Positions 1-6,005 of a stretch of 8,671 nucleotides of DNA are shown in pieces. A program made the position numbers and the translations under genes. Within the stretch, counting starts at the first letter, position 1. The number at the start of each line of letters is the position of its first letter. The DNA is taken from assembly GCA_020846955.1 (NCBI GenBank), contig JADLCZ010000032.1, positions 1 to 8,671 on the forward strand, in the 5' to 3' direction. The notes under the pieces are model-generated. The model searched no databases, was not told the DNA's origin, and was given only the letters and a program-made list of their open reading frames with translations. Origin of the DNA: Candidatus Nomurabacteria bacterium. Lineage in GTDB: Bacteria; Patescibacteriota; Minisyncoccia; Phycocordibacterales; UBA9973.

Positions 1-1
1 A

Positions 2-889
2 ACTCAAGGTGGAGTAATTTACCTTGAACCGATTCTAAACCATTTGCTCTCTAACTATAATACAGTATCAGCGGTTTATCATATCACGGACTTGATGAAA
101 TGCTTGCGCCTGAATATAATCCATAATACTGGACTAATGTGCGGAATAGAACAAGCATTATTTAATATTCTTGGTAAAAAAACTGGTAAAAATTTATTTG
201 AAACTTTAGGTAATATTGAAAACAGAGAAATTTATATCCAGACCACTATTCCAATGGAAAAAACCTTTGAATTATACAAAAATAGAGTTGACGAGATTAT
301 CAGAAATTATAATCCAAAATTTGTAAAATTTAAAGTTGGTATTGATCTTGCTCTAGAATCTAAAATAATTTATTACTTATGGAGAATAAATAATGACATA
401 AGTATTTCTATTGACGCAAATCAAGCATTTGCCAACTACAGGGATGCCCTAGACTTTTTGGATAAAATCTCGAATGTTAATATTAGTTGGGCAGAGCAAT
501 TGCTTGCTAAGGATGACATTGCCGGAATGAAGAGCTTGCGTAAGACCACAAGAGTACCATTAATGGCAGATGAATCCCTGCACACACCACTTGAAGCCGA
601 GTATTTCTGTCAAAATAATTTCGTTGATTATTTCAACATTAAACTTGCAAAAACTGGTGGAATACTCAAGGCTCTTGAAATAATTCAAGTAGCTGATAAG
701 TATGACAAAAAAGTAATGTTGGGAAGCATGCTCCATGGAAAACTTGGTATTGAATATAATCTTGGTTTTGCTTTAAGTCAAAAATTCATTACCAATGATT
801 TCTTCAGTTATTTTAATGTTATTGAAACAAAGGAATTGGGTTATATAAGCTCAAAATTGTCAGTAACAAACAAATCGTTATACAGATAG
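2..889 (+). CDS. Enolase-superfamily enzyme, dipeptide-epimerase/muconate-cycloisomerase-like (5' truncated by window edge)
   Basis: The frame is open to the left edge, so the gene starts outside the window; 295 residues are visible and about 60-70 N-terminal residues are probably missing, given a usual family length near 350-370. Numbering from the first visible codon, the end of the capping domain (around 45-70, GIEQALFNILGKKTG) leads into a barrel domain. This carries the K-x-K pair (K109, K111 in KFKVG), the metal ligands D138 (DANQAF), E165 (WAEQ) and D190 (ADES), and the opposite-face lysine K214 (NIKLAKTGG). Two lysines facing each other across the metal site are typical of racemases, epimerases and o-succinylbenzoate synthases of the muconate-lactonizing-enzyme subgroup. 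The NIKLxKTGG and SQKFIT segments look most like L-Ala-D/L-Glu dipeptide epimerases. However, the usual Met-x-Glu-Ser after the seventh strand reads MLHG here, and the late D-x-D that binds the dipeptide amino group is not recognisable. The catalytic fold is therefore secure and the substrate is not. A strong terminator separates it from the next gene. Confidence 0.85.
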   Translation, partial: TQGGVIYLEPILNHLLSNYNTVSAVYHITDLMKCLRLNIIHNTGLMCGIEQALFNILGKKTGKNLFETLGNIENREIYIQTTIPMEKTFELYKNRVDEIIRNYNPKFVKFKVGIDLALESKIIYYLWRINNDISISIDANQAFANYRDALDFLDKISNVNISWAEQLLAKDDIAGMKSLRKTTRVPLMADESLHTPLEAEYFCQNNFVDYFNIKLAKTGGILKALEIIQVADKYDKKVMLGSMLHGKLGIEYNLGFALSQKFITNDFFSYFNVIETKELGYISSKLSVTNKSLYR

Positions 890-892
890 TTG

Positions 893-925
893 AAGAGGTT
901 GCTATTAATAGCAACCTCTTTTTTT
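893..925 (+). terminator. Rho-independent terminator of the enolase-superfamily gene
   Basis: A perfect 28-nt inverted repeat at 893-920 has arms AAGAGGTTGCTATT and AATAGCAACCTCTT with no unpaired centre; in RNA a 4-nt or larger loop would form at the middle. It is followed by a run of seven T (919-925). It begins four bases after the stop codon and is the clearest terminator in the window. Confidence 0.93.
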
Positions 926-935
926 AAATTCTCTA

Positions 936-963
936 TTTACATTATTCTGAATTTTGGTATTAT
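936..963 (+). promoter_or_regulatory. Promoter for the arginine decarboxylase gene
   Basis: TTTACA at 936-941 (five of six matches to a -35 box) lies 16 bp before TATTAT at 958-963 (five of six matches to a -10 box), and the -10 is extended by TGG at 955-957. Transcription should start near 970, giving a leader of about 50 nt that contains no Shine-Dalgarno sequence. A second, weaker -10-like AATAAT at 1009-1014 lies 5 nt before the start codon and could give a leaderless transcript, but it has no well-spaced -35. Confidence 0.6.
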
Positions 964-1019
964 TACACTATTATCATTTATCTTGTGCAACAGCGTATGC
1001 TTTAACACAATAATTAAAA

Positions 1020-2402
1020 ATGGCTAAAAAAGGAGTGGGATCTCGTAAGCTTTGGAAGCTTGGAGCCACAGAGTACAATACTCAATATTTTGATTTCAAC
1101 AAAGACGGGGATTTAGTGGTAAAAGAGGGGAATAATATTTATAATATACGCTACTTGGCGGACAAGATGGGGACTTCGCTTGAGATCCTCTTTCCTTTTA
1201 TTATTGAAGAGCGTCTCGAAGATTTTCTCGACTTAACTACACATTTATCAAAGAAAGTTGGTTACAAAGGCAAATTCCTGTACCACTACCCAATGAAGGT
1301 TAACCAGAACAAGGAGGTAGTTATGGCTCTTGTAGGCGAAGGTGCACACTTGGAGACTTCATCATTCAATGATTTGTGGCTAGTAAAGCGGATGCTTGAA
1401 CAAGAATCATTTAACCCGAGCATTCGGATACTTTGTTCAGGCCCGAAAACAGATAAATATATAAATCTTATAGACGACCTTCAGCATCGTGGTGTGAAGA
1501 TTTTTCCACTTATTGAAGGCCCAAATGAGCTCAAATTCCTACAGCACTCCAAATACGATGTTGGTATCCGGCTCGATATGCCAGTCAAAGCAGCCTCGTA
1601 CTGGAACAAGCCAATCGACCGCTTCGGCTTTTCTGCAAAAGAAATTATTGAAATGGGTAGCTTCAAGAATTTAAAAATAATTCACTATCATATTGGATCT
1701 CAAATAGAAAAACTAAATGATGTATTAGGTCCGATCAAGTATGCTCTTGATGTATATTTTAAAGTTAAGGAGAAGAATCCATCGCTTGATACTATTGATA
1801 TCGGTGGTGGTATGCCGATACCATATACTCGAAATAAGAGTTACCCAATAGATAAACTAATGGAGAGAATTTTCCAACTTGTGAAGAAAGAGAGTGAGAA
1901 GCGTGGCATGCCACACCCAAATCTCATTTGCGAATGGGGTCGCTATATAGTTGCACCAGCACAGATTACAATTTTTAAAATTATAGACTCTAAAAAGATT
2001 ACAGCTAAAAAAGCTGTTGCAAAAAAGTGGTATGTGATAGATGGTAGCTTTATGAATGACTTGCTCGACACATGGGCTATAGGTCAGAAATGGTCTGTGG
2101 TACCGCTTAATAGCAAGCATGATGATAAACTTGAAGATGTGTGGCTAGCAGGATCATCTTGTGATTCTGATGATATATATACTGGAGTAAATGGGTATGT
2201 TACATTGCCGGATTACGAGGTAAATGGAGGTGGCAACCCTATGTACATCGCTGTGATGGATACAGGTGCGTATCAAGATCCACTTGCAATGCATCACTGC
2301 ATGCTATCATCACCATTGAAAATTATTGCTGAGAATGGGCATATTGTGGTCGCACGAAAGCGTGAGACTCCAGATGAAGTTGGCAAGAATTTTGGCTGGT
2401 AA
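1020..2402 (+). CDS. speA: Biosynthetic arginine decarboxylase, short form (PLP, alanine-racemase fold)
   Basis: This predicted cytoplasmic enzyme converts L-arginine to agmatine, the first step of putrescine synthesis. The N-terminal barrel holds the PLP-binding lysine K93 in YPMKVNQ, the His motif HYHIGSQ (222-228), the phosphate-binding glycine loop DIGGGMPIPY (260-269) and CEWGRY (304-309). The C-terminal beta domain carries CDSDD (381-385), the active-site motif supplied across the dimer, and DTGAY (414-418). These fit arginine decarboxylase better than ornithine or diaminopimelate decarboxylase. At 460 residues it is much shorter than the roughly 630-660-residue SpeA of proteobacteria and lacks their extra helical domains. 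Its length and C-terminal pattern resemble, from memory, the approximately 465-residue enzymes of Bacteroidetes, except that it keeps the classic YPxKVNQ around the lysine. The ATG at 1020 is used because the next conserved block follows directly; no ribosome binding site is visible. The deoxyhypusine-synthase homologue follows after 23 nt. Arginine as substrate is very likely but not proven. Confidence 0.9.
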   Translation: MAKKGVGSRKLWKLGATEYNTQYFDFNKDGDLVVKEGNNIYNIRYLADKMGTSLEILFPFIIEERLEDFLDLTTHLSKKVGYKGKFLYHYPMKVNQNKEVVMALVGEGAHLETSSFNDLWLVKRMLEQESFNPSIRILCSGPKTDKYINLIDDLQHRGVKIFPLIEGPNELKFLQHSKYDVGIRLDMPVKAASYWNKPIDRFGFSAKEIIEMGSFKNLKIIHYHIGSQIEKLNDVLGPIKYALDVYFKVKEKNPSLDTIDIGGGMPIPYTRNKSYPIDKLMERIFQLVKKESEKRGMPHPNLICEWGRYIVAPAQITIFKIIDSKKITAKKAVAKKWYVIDGSFMNDLLDTWAIGQKWSVVPLNSKHDDKLEDVWLAGSSCDSDDIYTGVNGYVTLPDYEVNGGGNPMYIAVMDTGAYQDPLAMHHCMLSSPLKIIAENGHIVVARKRETPDEVGKNFGW

Positions 2403-2419
2403 TTAATAAATGTTAAAAT
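2392..2419 (+). promoter_or_regulatory. Internal promoter for the deoxyhypusine-synthase-family gene
   Basis: TTGGCT (2392-2397), inside the last codons of the decarboxylase gene, is 16 bp from TAAAAT (2414-2419), which has an extended-10 TGT at 2411-2413. Only 6 nt separate the -10 box from the ATG at 2426, so the predicted start site falls on or next to the start codon and the transcript would be leaderless. Read-through from the upstream gene is also possible, since no terminator lies between them. Confidence 0.5.
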
Positions 2420-2425
2420 AATATT

Positions 2426-3442
2426 ATGAATAACAATTTATCAACATTAGAATTCGTTTTAAAAAATTACAAGAACTTCAATGCTCGCGCTACTCGTGAT
2501 GCATTGATAGCTTATTGGCGTCATATCGAGAAAGGTGGCAAAATGTTCTGGGCAGTTGCTGGAGCAATGTCTAGTGCACAGCTTGGTATATCTATTGCGC
2601 CAGCGATTCGTGCTGGGCTTATTCATGGTATGTCAGTAACAGGTGCCAACCTCGAGGAATCACTATTCCGCCTCGTAGCTCATAATCACTACAAAGATTT
2701 CCCAGATTACCGATACTTTACAAAAGAAGATGATACAAAAATCTTGGAAGATCGTATGCGTCGAGTTACCGATACTAGTATTCCCGAAGACGAAGCATTC
2801 CGTGCTGTTGAGAAACATATTGTCCCAATGTGGGAAGAAGCTACCAAGAATGGCACTCGTAAATTCTGGCATGAATATTTCTACGATTTGATCCAGATGA
2901 TTGATAAAGAGAAGCACCAAGGCAATGCAGACGAATGCTGGCTCCTTGCAGCCGCGCAAAACAATATCCCAATTGTAGTACCAGGGTACGAAGATTCCAC
3001 ATTCGGAAATATCTTTGCTTCGCATGTAAAGCATGGCGATGCAAATGCAAGCATTGCAAAAAGTGGTATTGAATACATGGGAGAATTCTATGATCAATAT
3101 CAGAAATTGTCGGAAGGTGAGGGAATTGGATTCTTCCAAATCGGAGGAGGAATTGCCGGAGATTTCCCAATCTGTGTTGTGCCATCTCTTAAATACGATA
3201 TGGAATTGCCTGCCAAGCCTTGGGCTTACTTCTGCCAGATTTCCGACTCCACAACTTCATACGGATCATATAGTGGTGCTACTCCAAACGAGAAGATTAC
3301 ATGGGACAAACTGACTCAAGACACCCCAATGTTCGTCATCGAATCCGACGCGACAATAGTTGCCCCTCTAATGCTCCAAGCACTCCTAGAAATGAAAGCA
3401 AATCCCGAAGAAGCAAACAAATTAATTGCAAAATACCGATAA
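2426..3442 (+). CDS. Deoxyhypusine-synthase-family protein lacking the active-site lysine
   Basis: The 338-residue protein aligns by eye along its length with deoxyhypusine synthases, NAD-dependent enzymes that transfer an aminobutyl group from spermidine. Recognisable blocks are GAMSSAQLG (46-54), TGANLEE (72-78), VPGYEDSTFGN (185-195), the GGG loop (240-242) and GSYSGATPNEKITW (280-293), matching the GSDSGA-P-E--SW region of the eukaryotic enzyme. The eukaryotic loop GGGVVKHH contains the lysine that forms the aminobutyl-imine; here it reads GGGIAGDF, with glycine at position 245. As I remember, Bacteroidetes homologues share this GGGIAGDFP form, so it is probably a clade property rather than damage. 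Bacteria have no eIF5A, so protein modification is unlikely. Some bacterial and plant relatives are homospermidine synthases, and its place beside arginine decarboxylase supports a polyamine role. The exact reaction, possibly on putrescine or agmatine, is unknown. GC content is visibly higher than in the flanks. Confidence 0.85.
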   Translation: MNNNLSTLEFVLKNYKNFNARATRDALIAYWRHIEKGGKMFWAVAGAMSSAQLGISIAPAIRAGLIHGMSVTGANLEESLFRLVAHNHYKDFPDYRYFTKEDDTKILEDRMRRVTDTSIPEDEAFRAVEKHIVPMWEEATKNGTRKFWHEYFYDLIQMIDKEKHQGNADECWLLAAAQNNIPIVVPGYEDSTFGNIFASHVKHGDANASIAKSGIEYMGEFYDQYQKLSEGEGIGFFQIGGGIAGDFPICVVPSLKYDMELPAKPWAYFCQISDSTTSYGSYSGATPNEKITWDKLTQDTPMFVIESDATIVAPLMLQALLEMKANPEEANKLIAKYR

Positions 3443-3457
3443 TACATAAAATGTATT
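3441..3457. repeat. Short inverted repeat after the deoxyhypusine-synthase-family gene
   Basis: AATACAT (3441-3447) and ATGTATT (3451-3457) form perfect 7-bp arms around AAA. The repeat starts inside the stop codon and overlaps the first bases of the next gene's -35 box. There is no T-run, so it is a poor intrinsic terminator; it could be an operator or an mRNA 3'-end hairpin, or chance in AT-rich DNA. Confidence 0.3.
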
Positions 3458-3483
3458 GCATAGAAATTGGGTTATAGTATAAT
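3456..3483 (+). promoter_or_regulatory. Leaderless-type promoter of the coiled-coil gene
   Basis: TTGCAT (3456-3461), 16 bp, then a perfect TATAAT (3478-3483), followed by only 7 nt before the ATG at 3491. The expected transcription start is therefore at or within a base of the start codon. This position rules out the upstream in-frame TTG at 3467, which would lie within the promoter. Confidence 0.65.
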
Positions 3484-3490
3484 TAAATTT

Positions 3491-3772
3491 ATGAAAAAAG
3501 TAGTCAAAAAACAAAAGAAAATTACTCTGGATGATTTAGCTATAATGGTAGCTAAGGGTTTTGAAAATACAGCTACAAAAGATGAGATGAATACTCGTTT
3601 TAATGAAGTAGATGAACGATTTAATAAAGTAGATGAACGATTAGATAAAATTGAATCAAGGTTGGATAATATAGAAACAAATGATGGCAAGCGCCTCGAT
3701 AAGCTAGAAGATAAAACACGAATTATCTATACAGCATTTGAAAAACAACTGAAAATTAAACTGGCAAAATAA
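3491..3772 (+). CDS. Small coiled-coil protein of unknown function
   Basis: A 93-residue, highly charged protein with no signal peptide or membrane segment, so probably cytoplasmic. Residues 1-10 are very basic (KKVVKKQKK). Residues 11-33 look like a short helical region (ITLDDLAIMVAKGF), and residues 36-63 are four exact seven-residue repeats (RFNEVDE, RFNKVDE, RLDKIES, RLDNIET), continuing into KRLDKLEDK. Hydrophobic F/L and V/I residues recur at spacings of three and four, the pattern of a dimeric or trimeric coiled coil. I recognise the general type of small coiled-coil proteins common in Patescibacteria but no family with a known role. It has its own promoter and ends in a terminator shared with the agmatinase gene. 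The ATG at 3491 was chosen because the -10 box ends 7 nt before it; the TTG at 3467 would add eight residues encoded inside that promoter. Confidence 0.75.
   Translation: MKKVVKKQKKITLDDLAIMVAKGFENTATKDEMNTRFNEVDERFNKVDERLDKIESRLDNIETNDGKRLDKLEDKTRIIYTAFEKQLKIKLAK
3596..3679 (+). repeat. Four tandem 21-bp repeats encoding coiled-coil heptads
   Basis: Units at 3596-3616, 3617-3637, 3638-3658 and 3659-3679 each encode one heptad. The first two share the 11-base string AAGTAGATGAA and differ at only two positions; the last two are more diverged. This suggests growth of the coiled coil by duplication of one heptad, most recently in the first pair. Confidence 0.8.
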
Positions 3773-3794
3773 AAACCTTTTACTGAGGGTTTTT
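3771..3794. terminator. Bidirectional terminator between the convergent coiled-coil and agmatinase genes
   Basis: AAAAACC (3771-3777) pairs with GGTTTTT (3788-3794), with a possible T-G wobble extending the stem and a loop of about 8 nt. T-rich tracts follow the hairpin on both strands (TTTTTATTT on plus, TTTTTATTTT on minus), so it should work in both directions. It overlaps the stop codon of each gene (3770-3772 plus, 3793-3795 minus). Confidence 0.75.
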
Positions 3795-4698
3795 ATTTGA
3801 TTTTATCTTTAAATTTATTGGCTATTATACTGTATAGGAGTTGAGCGGAGCCGTATTCTGTTAAGACTGTTTCTTTTTGGGGTGATACTTCTACTATGTC
3901 AGCACCTACTAATTCTTTTGTACTGCTTACCTTATCAATAAGTTCTACACCATACCACCATTCAAGTCCTCCTTGGACTGGTGTGCCAGTACCTGGCATG
4001 TAAGTCGGATCAAAGCCATCTACATCGATAGTAATATAAACATATTTAGTTTTGATTGATTTGAGAATTTCAGCGATACTAGGAACTTTTTGGCCATTAC
4101 CAAATTCAAATACTGTAATTGTTTTTTTGTTTTTTGTGAAGTAATCGTACTCCATTTTGGCATAAGTGCGGATTCCTACTTGTACCAAGTTGTAGCCAAG
4201 TTCGTGTGTACGGCGTAGTACGCATGAGTGCGCCAAATTTGACGGATCATCACTATAATCGGAATCATCGTTGCGTAGATCGCAATGTGCATCGATTTGG
4301 AGCACAGTGACATCTTTCGGGTTATACTTTTTGGACAATGCAATAAGCAGTCCTAATGATACAGAATGCTCACCACCAAGTAAGAAAACAAATTTACCGG
4401 CATTTAGTAATTTGGTACTTTCATTTGTAATTTTCTCTAAAGCTTTCTTTGGAGTTAGGGCACTAATCTTACCTAAATCGTGCTTGGCAATTTTAATAAA
4501 TTTACTCACTTCCTTTTTATATTTACGGTCAAAAAGCTCCAATTTGCTATCGAGCATTTTCAATATTGCTTTTGGCCCACTTGCTGTACCTTTACGGCTC
4601 GAAGCAGTCTTCTCATAACTTGCAGAGAGGATTACTACATCGGCATTTTTAACATTCTTTCCTTGGTTTATTATTGTATCTAACATAAACATTATCAT
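3793..4698 (-). CDS. speB: Agmatinase-family ureohydrolase
   Basis: This manganese enzyme would hydrolyse agmatine to putrescine and urea, completing the route begun by the arginine decarboxylase. The 301-residue length is normal for bacterial agmatinases. All arginase-fold metal ligands are visible: H111 in GGEHS, D136/H138/D140 in DAHCD, and D225/D227 in DVDGFDP. Other family marks are GTASGPKAI (37-45), the AHSCVLRR segment (156-163), corresponding to the agmatinase HGTxFRR substrate region, PGTGTPVQGGLEW (235-247) and VEVSP (269-273). The substrate loop favours agmatinase over arginase or formimidoylglutamase. Guanidino forms of larger polyamines, such as aminopropylagmatine, are used by some relatives and remain possible. 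The first ATG at 4698 is taken as the start; in-frame ATGs at 4692 and 4686 are alternatives, and no ribosome binding site discriminates. It is convergent with the decarboxylase group, so the polyamine genes are not one transcript, and divergent from proA. Confidence 0.9.
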   Translation of the reverse strand: MIMFMLDTIINQGKNVKNADVVILSASYEKTASSRKGTASGPKAILKMLDSKLELFDRKYKKEVSKFIKIAKHDLGKISALTPKKALEKITNESTKLLNAGKFVFLLGGEHSVSLGLLIALSKKYNPKDVTVLQIDAHCDLRNDDSDYSDDPSNLAHSCVLRRTHELGYNLVQVGIRTYAKMEYDYFTKNKKTITVFEFGNGQKVPSIAEILKSIKTKYVYITIDVDGFDPTYMPGTGTPVQGGLEWWYGVELIDKVSSTKELVGADIVEVSPQKETVLTEYGSAQLLYSIIANKFKDKIK

Positions 4699-4711
4699 AG
4701 CAAATTAAACT

Positions 4712-4738
4712 ATTTTAGCAATTTTTTGATTTTATCTA
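4712..4738 (-). promoter_or_regulatory. Promoter of the agmatinase gene, overlapping the proA promoter
   Basis: On the minus strand, TAAAAT (4717-4712) is an extended -10 box with TGC directly upstream (4720-4718). A weak -35 candidate, TAGATA (4738-4733), is 15 bp away. The predicted transcription start is about 4705, leaving a leader of only about 7 nt before the ATG at 4698. The elements interleave with those of the proA promoter. Confidence 0.45.
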
Positions 4739-4754
4739 TATTTTATGGTATGTT
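4726..4754 (+). promoter_or_regulatory. Leaderless-type promoter of the proABC operon
   Basis: TTGATT (4726-4731) is separated by 17 bp from TATGTT (4749-4754), which is preceded by the extended-10 TGG (4746-4748). Six nt follow before the ATG at 4761, so the transcript probably begins at the start codon. This excludes the GTG at 4755, which lies between the -10 box and the expected start site. Confidence 0.55.
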
Positions 4755-4760
4755 TTGTGT

Positions 4761-6002
4761 ATGAAAACTGTTATAGAACAAGCTCAAATTGCCAAAAATG
4801 CCTCGCATTTAATGCGCAAAGCAACAACAGAACAGAAAAATACTTTCTTAAAAGTATTGGCAACTTTGATTGAGAAGAACAAGGATTTAATCATTGCTAA
4901 GAATACAAAAGATTTGAATGAAAATCAAAATATTACTCCAGCCATGAAGAAGCGCCTTACACTATCGGAAGCTGGACTTGCAGGTATTGTGTCGGCAATA
5001 GGATCACTTGTTCCAATGCCAGACCCAGTGGGTGTAGTAGTCAATGAACATATACGAGAAGATGGGCTCAAAATTTCACGTGTACGAGCTCCGATTGGTG
5101 TAATCGTTTGTATTTTCGAATCTCGGCCAAATGTGATTGTAGATGTGGCAGCACTTTGTATCAAAAGTGGTAATGTTGCAATTGTGCGTGGGGGTAAAGA
5201 AGCATTTCATTCAAATAATATTTTGCTCTCATATATCCAACAAGCATTGCAGGAATCTGGGCTTCCGCAAGATGGAGTTCAACAACTAGAAGACAGACGT
5301 CATGAAGCCATCAATGAACTTATAGTACTTGATCAATACATTGATCTAGTGATTCCTCGTGGACGAAAGGAATTAATAGATTCTGTCACAGAGCATTCCA
5401 AAGTTCCAGTAATCAAACACGCACGTGGATTATGTCACGCATATATTGATCGTGATGCAGATATTGAGAAGGCTATCGATATAGTTATCAATGCCAAGAC
5501 TTCCAATCCAGCAACTTGTAACAGTGTGGAGACAGTCTTGGTGCACAAGGATATTGCCGATAGTATAATGCCGAAATTACTTGAAAAATTATTTGAAAAG
5601 AATGTCGAAGTAATGGGAGATGAGAGAACTTGCACATATAGTAATAAATGCAGATTGGCGACAGAGGACGATTGGGATGAAGAGTATCTTGATTTAAAGG
5701 TAAGTATCAAAATTGTAGATTCATACGATGAAGCAATTGCTCATATTAGTAAATATAGCTCAAGTCTGACTGATTCAATAGTAAGCGAAAATAATGAAAC
5801 TACAAAAAATTTCCAAGATGATGTAGACAGCGCTGTTGTACTCGTAAATGCATCCAACCGCCTGACTGATGGCGAGCAATTCGGCCTAGGTGGAGAAATC
5901 GGCATTAGTACATGTCGTATTCACATGCGTGGACCCATGGGTCTTGAGGACATGACAGTGACCAAGTATGTAGTGGTGGGTGATGGCCATATACGTAAAT
6001 AA
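4761..6002 (+). CDS. proA: Gamma-glutamyl phosphate reductase (glutamate-5-semialdehyde dehydrogenase)
   Basis: ProA reduces gamma-glutamyl phosphate to glutamate-5-semialdehyde with NADPH, the second step of proline synthesis. The 413-residue protein has full family length and the aldehyde-dehydrogenase fold. The nucleotide-binding half contains APIGVIVCIFESRPNV (110-125), IVRGGKEA (141-148) and DLVIPRGRKELI (195-206). The catalytic half has the nucleophile C253 in NPATCNSVETVLVH (249-262), VDSAVVLVNASNR (355-367) and the signature FGLGGEIGIST (374-384), ending in RGPMGLEDMTVTKYVV (390-405). All expected catalytic elements are present. One small difference is SKYSSSLT (330-337), where many ProA proteins have a His-Ser pair. 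The ATG at 4761 gives the usual MKTVIEQAQIAKNAS start; the GTG at 4755 would only add two residues and lies inside the promoter region. proB begins 3 nt after the stop codon, so proA and proB are surely co-transcribed; in many bacteria proB precedes proA, so the order here is inverted. Confidence 0.97.
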   Translation: MKTVIEQAQIAKNASHLMRKATTEQKNTFLKVLATLIEKNKDLIIAKNTKDLNENQNITPAMKKRLTLSEAGLAGIVSAIGSLVPMPDPVGVVVNEHIREDGLKISRVRAPIGVIVCIFESRPNVIVDVAALCIKSGNVAIVRGGKEAFHSNNILLSYIQQALQESGLPQDGVQQLEDRRHEAINELIVLDQYIDLVIPRGRKELIDSVTEHSKVPVIKHARGLCHAYIDRDADIEKAIDIVINAKTSNPATCNSVETVLVHKDIADSIMPKLLEKLFEKNVEVMGDERTCTYSNKCRLATEDDWDEEYLDLKVSIKIVDSYDEAIAHISKYSSSLTDSIVSENNETTKNFQDDVDSAVVLVNASNRLTDGEQFGLGGEIGISTCRIHMRGPMGLEDMTVTKYVVVGDGHIRK

Positions 6003-6005
6003 TTT

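Noticed and set aside
997..1005. ATG-CTT-TAA mini reading frame in the leader of the arginine decarboxylase gene
   Set aside because: A two-codon frame is expected by chance, and no attenuator or pausing structure accompanies it.
2663..3139. A 158-codon open frame on the minus strand inside the deoxyhypusine-synthase-family gene, and two shorter overlapping ones
   Set aside because: It lies wholly opposite a highly conserved coding sequence, the translation shows no recognisable family, and no promoter or start signal supports it.
2426..3442. True deoxyhypusine synthase acting on an eIF5A-like factor
   Set aside because: Bacteria lack eIF5A, the catalytic lysine is absent, and the neighbours point to small-molecule polyamine metabolism.
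3467..3490. Alternative TTG start for the coiled-coil gene
   Set aside because: The eight extra codons overlap the TATAAT box and the transcript is expected to begin near 3490.
3596..3679. Possible CRISPR-like or regulatory repeat array
   Set aside because: The 21-bp units are contiguous, without spacers, in frame, and encode coiled-coil heptads.
4271..4618. A 115-codon plus-strand frame opposite the agmatinase gene
   Set aside because: The minus-strand frame carries every ureohydrolase metal ligand, so this is a shadow of that gene.
4755..4760. GTG start two codons upstream for ProA
   Set aside because: It falls between the -10 box and the predicted transcription start, and the ATG gives the usual ProA N-terminus.
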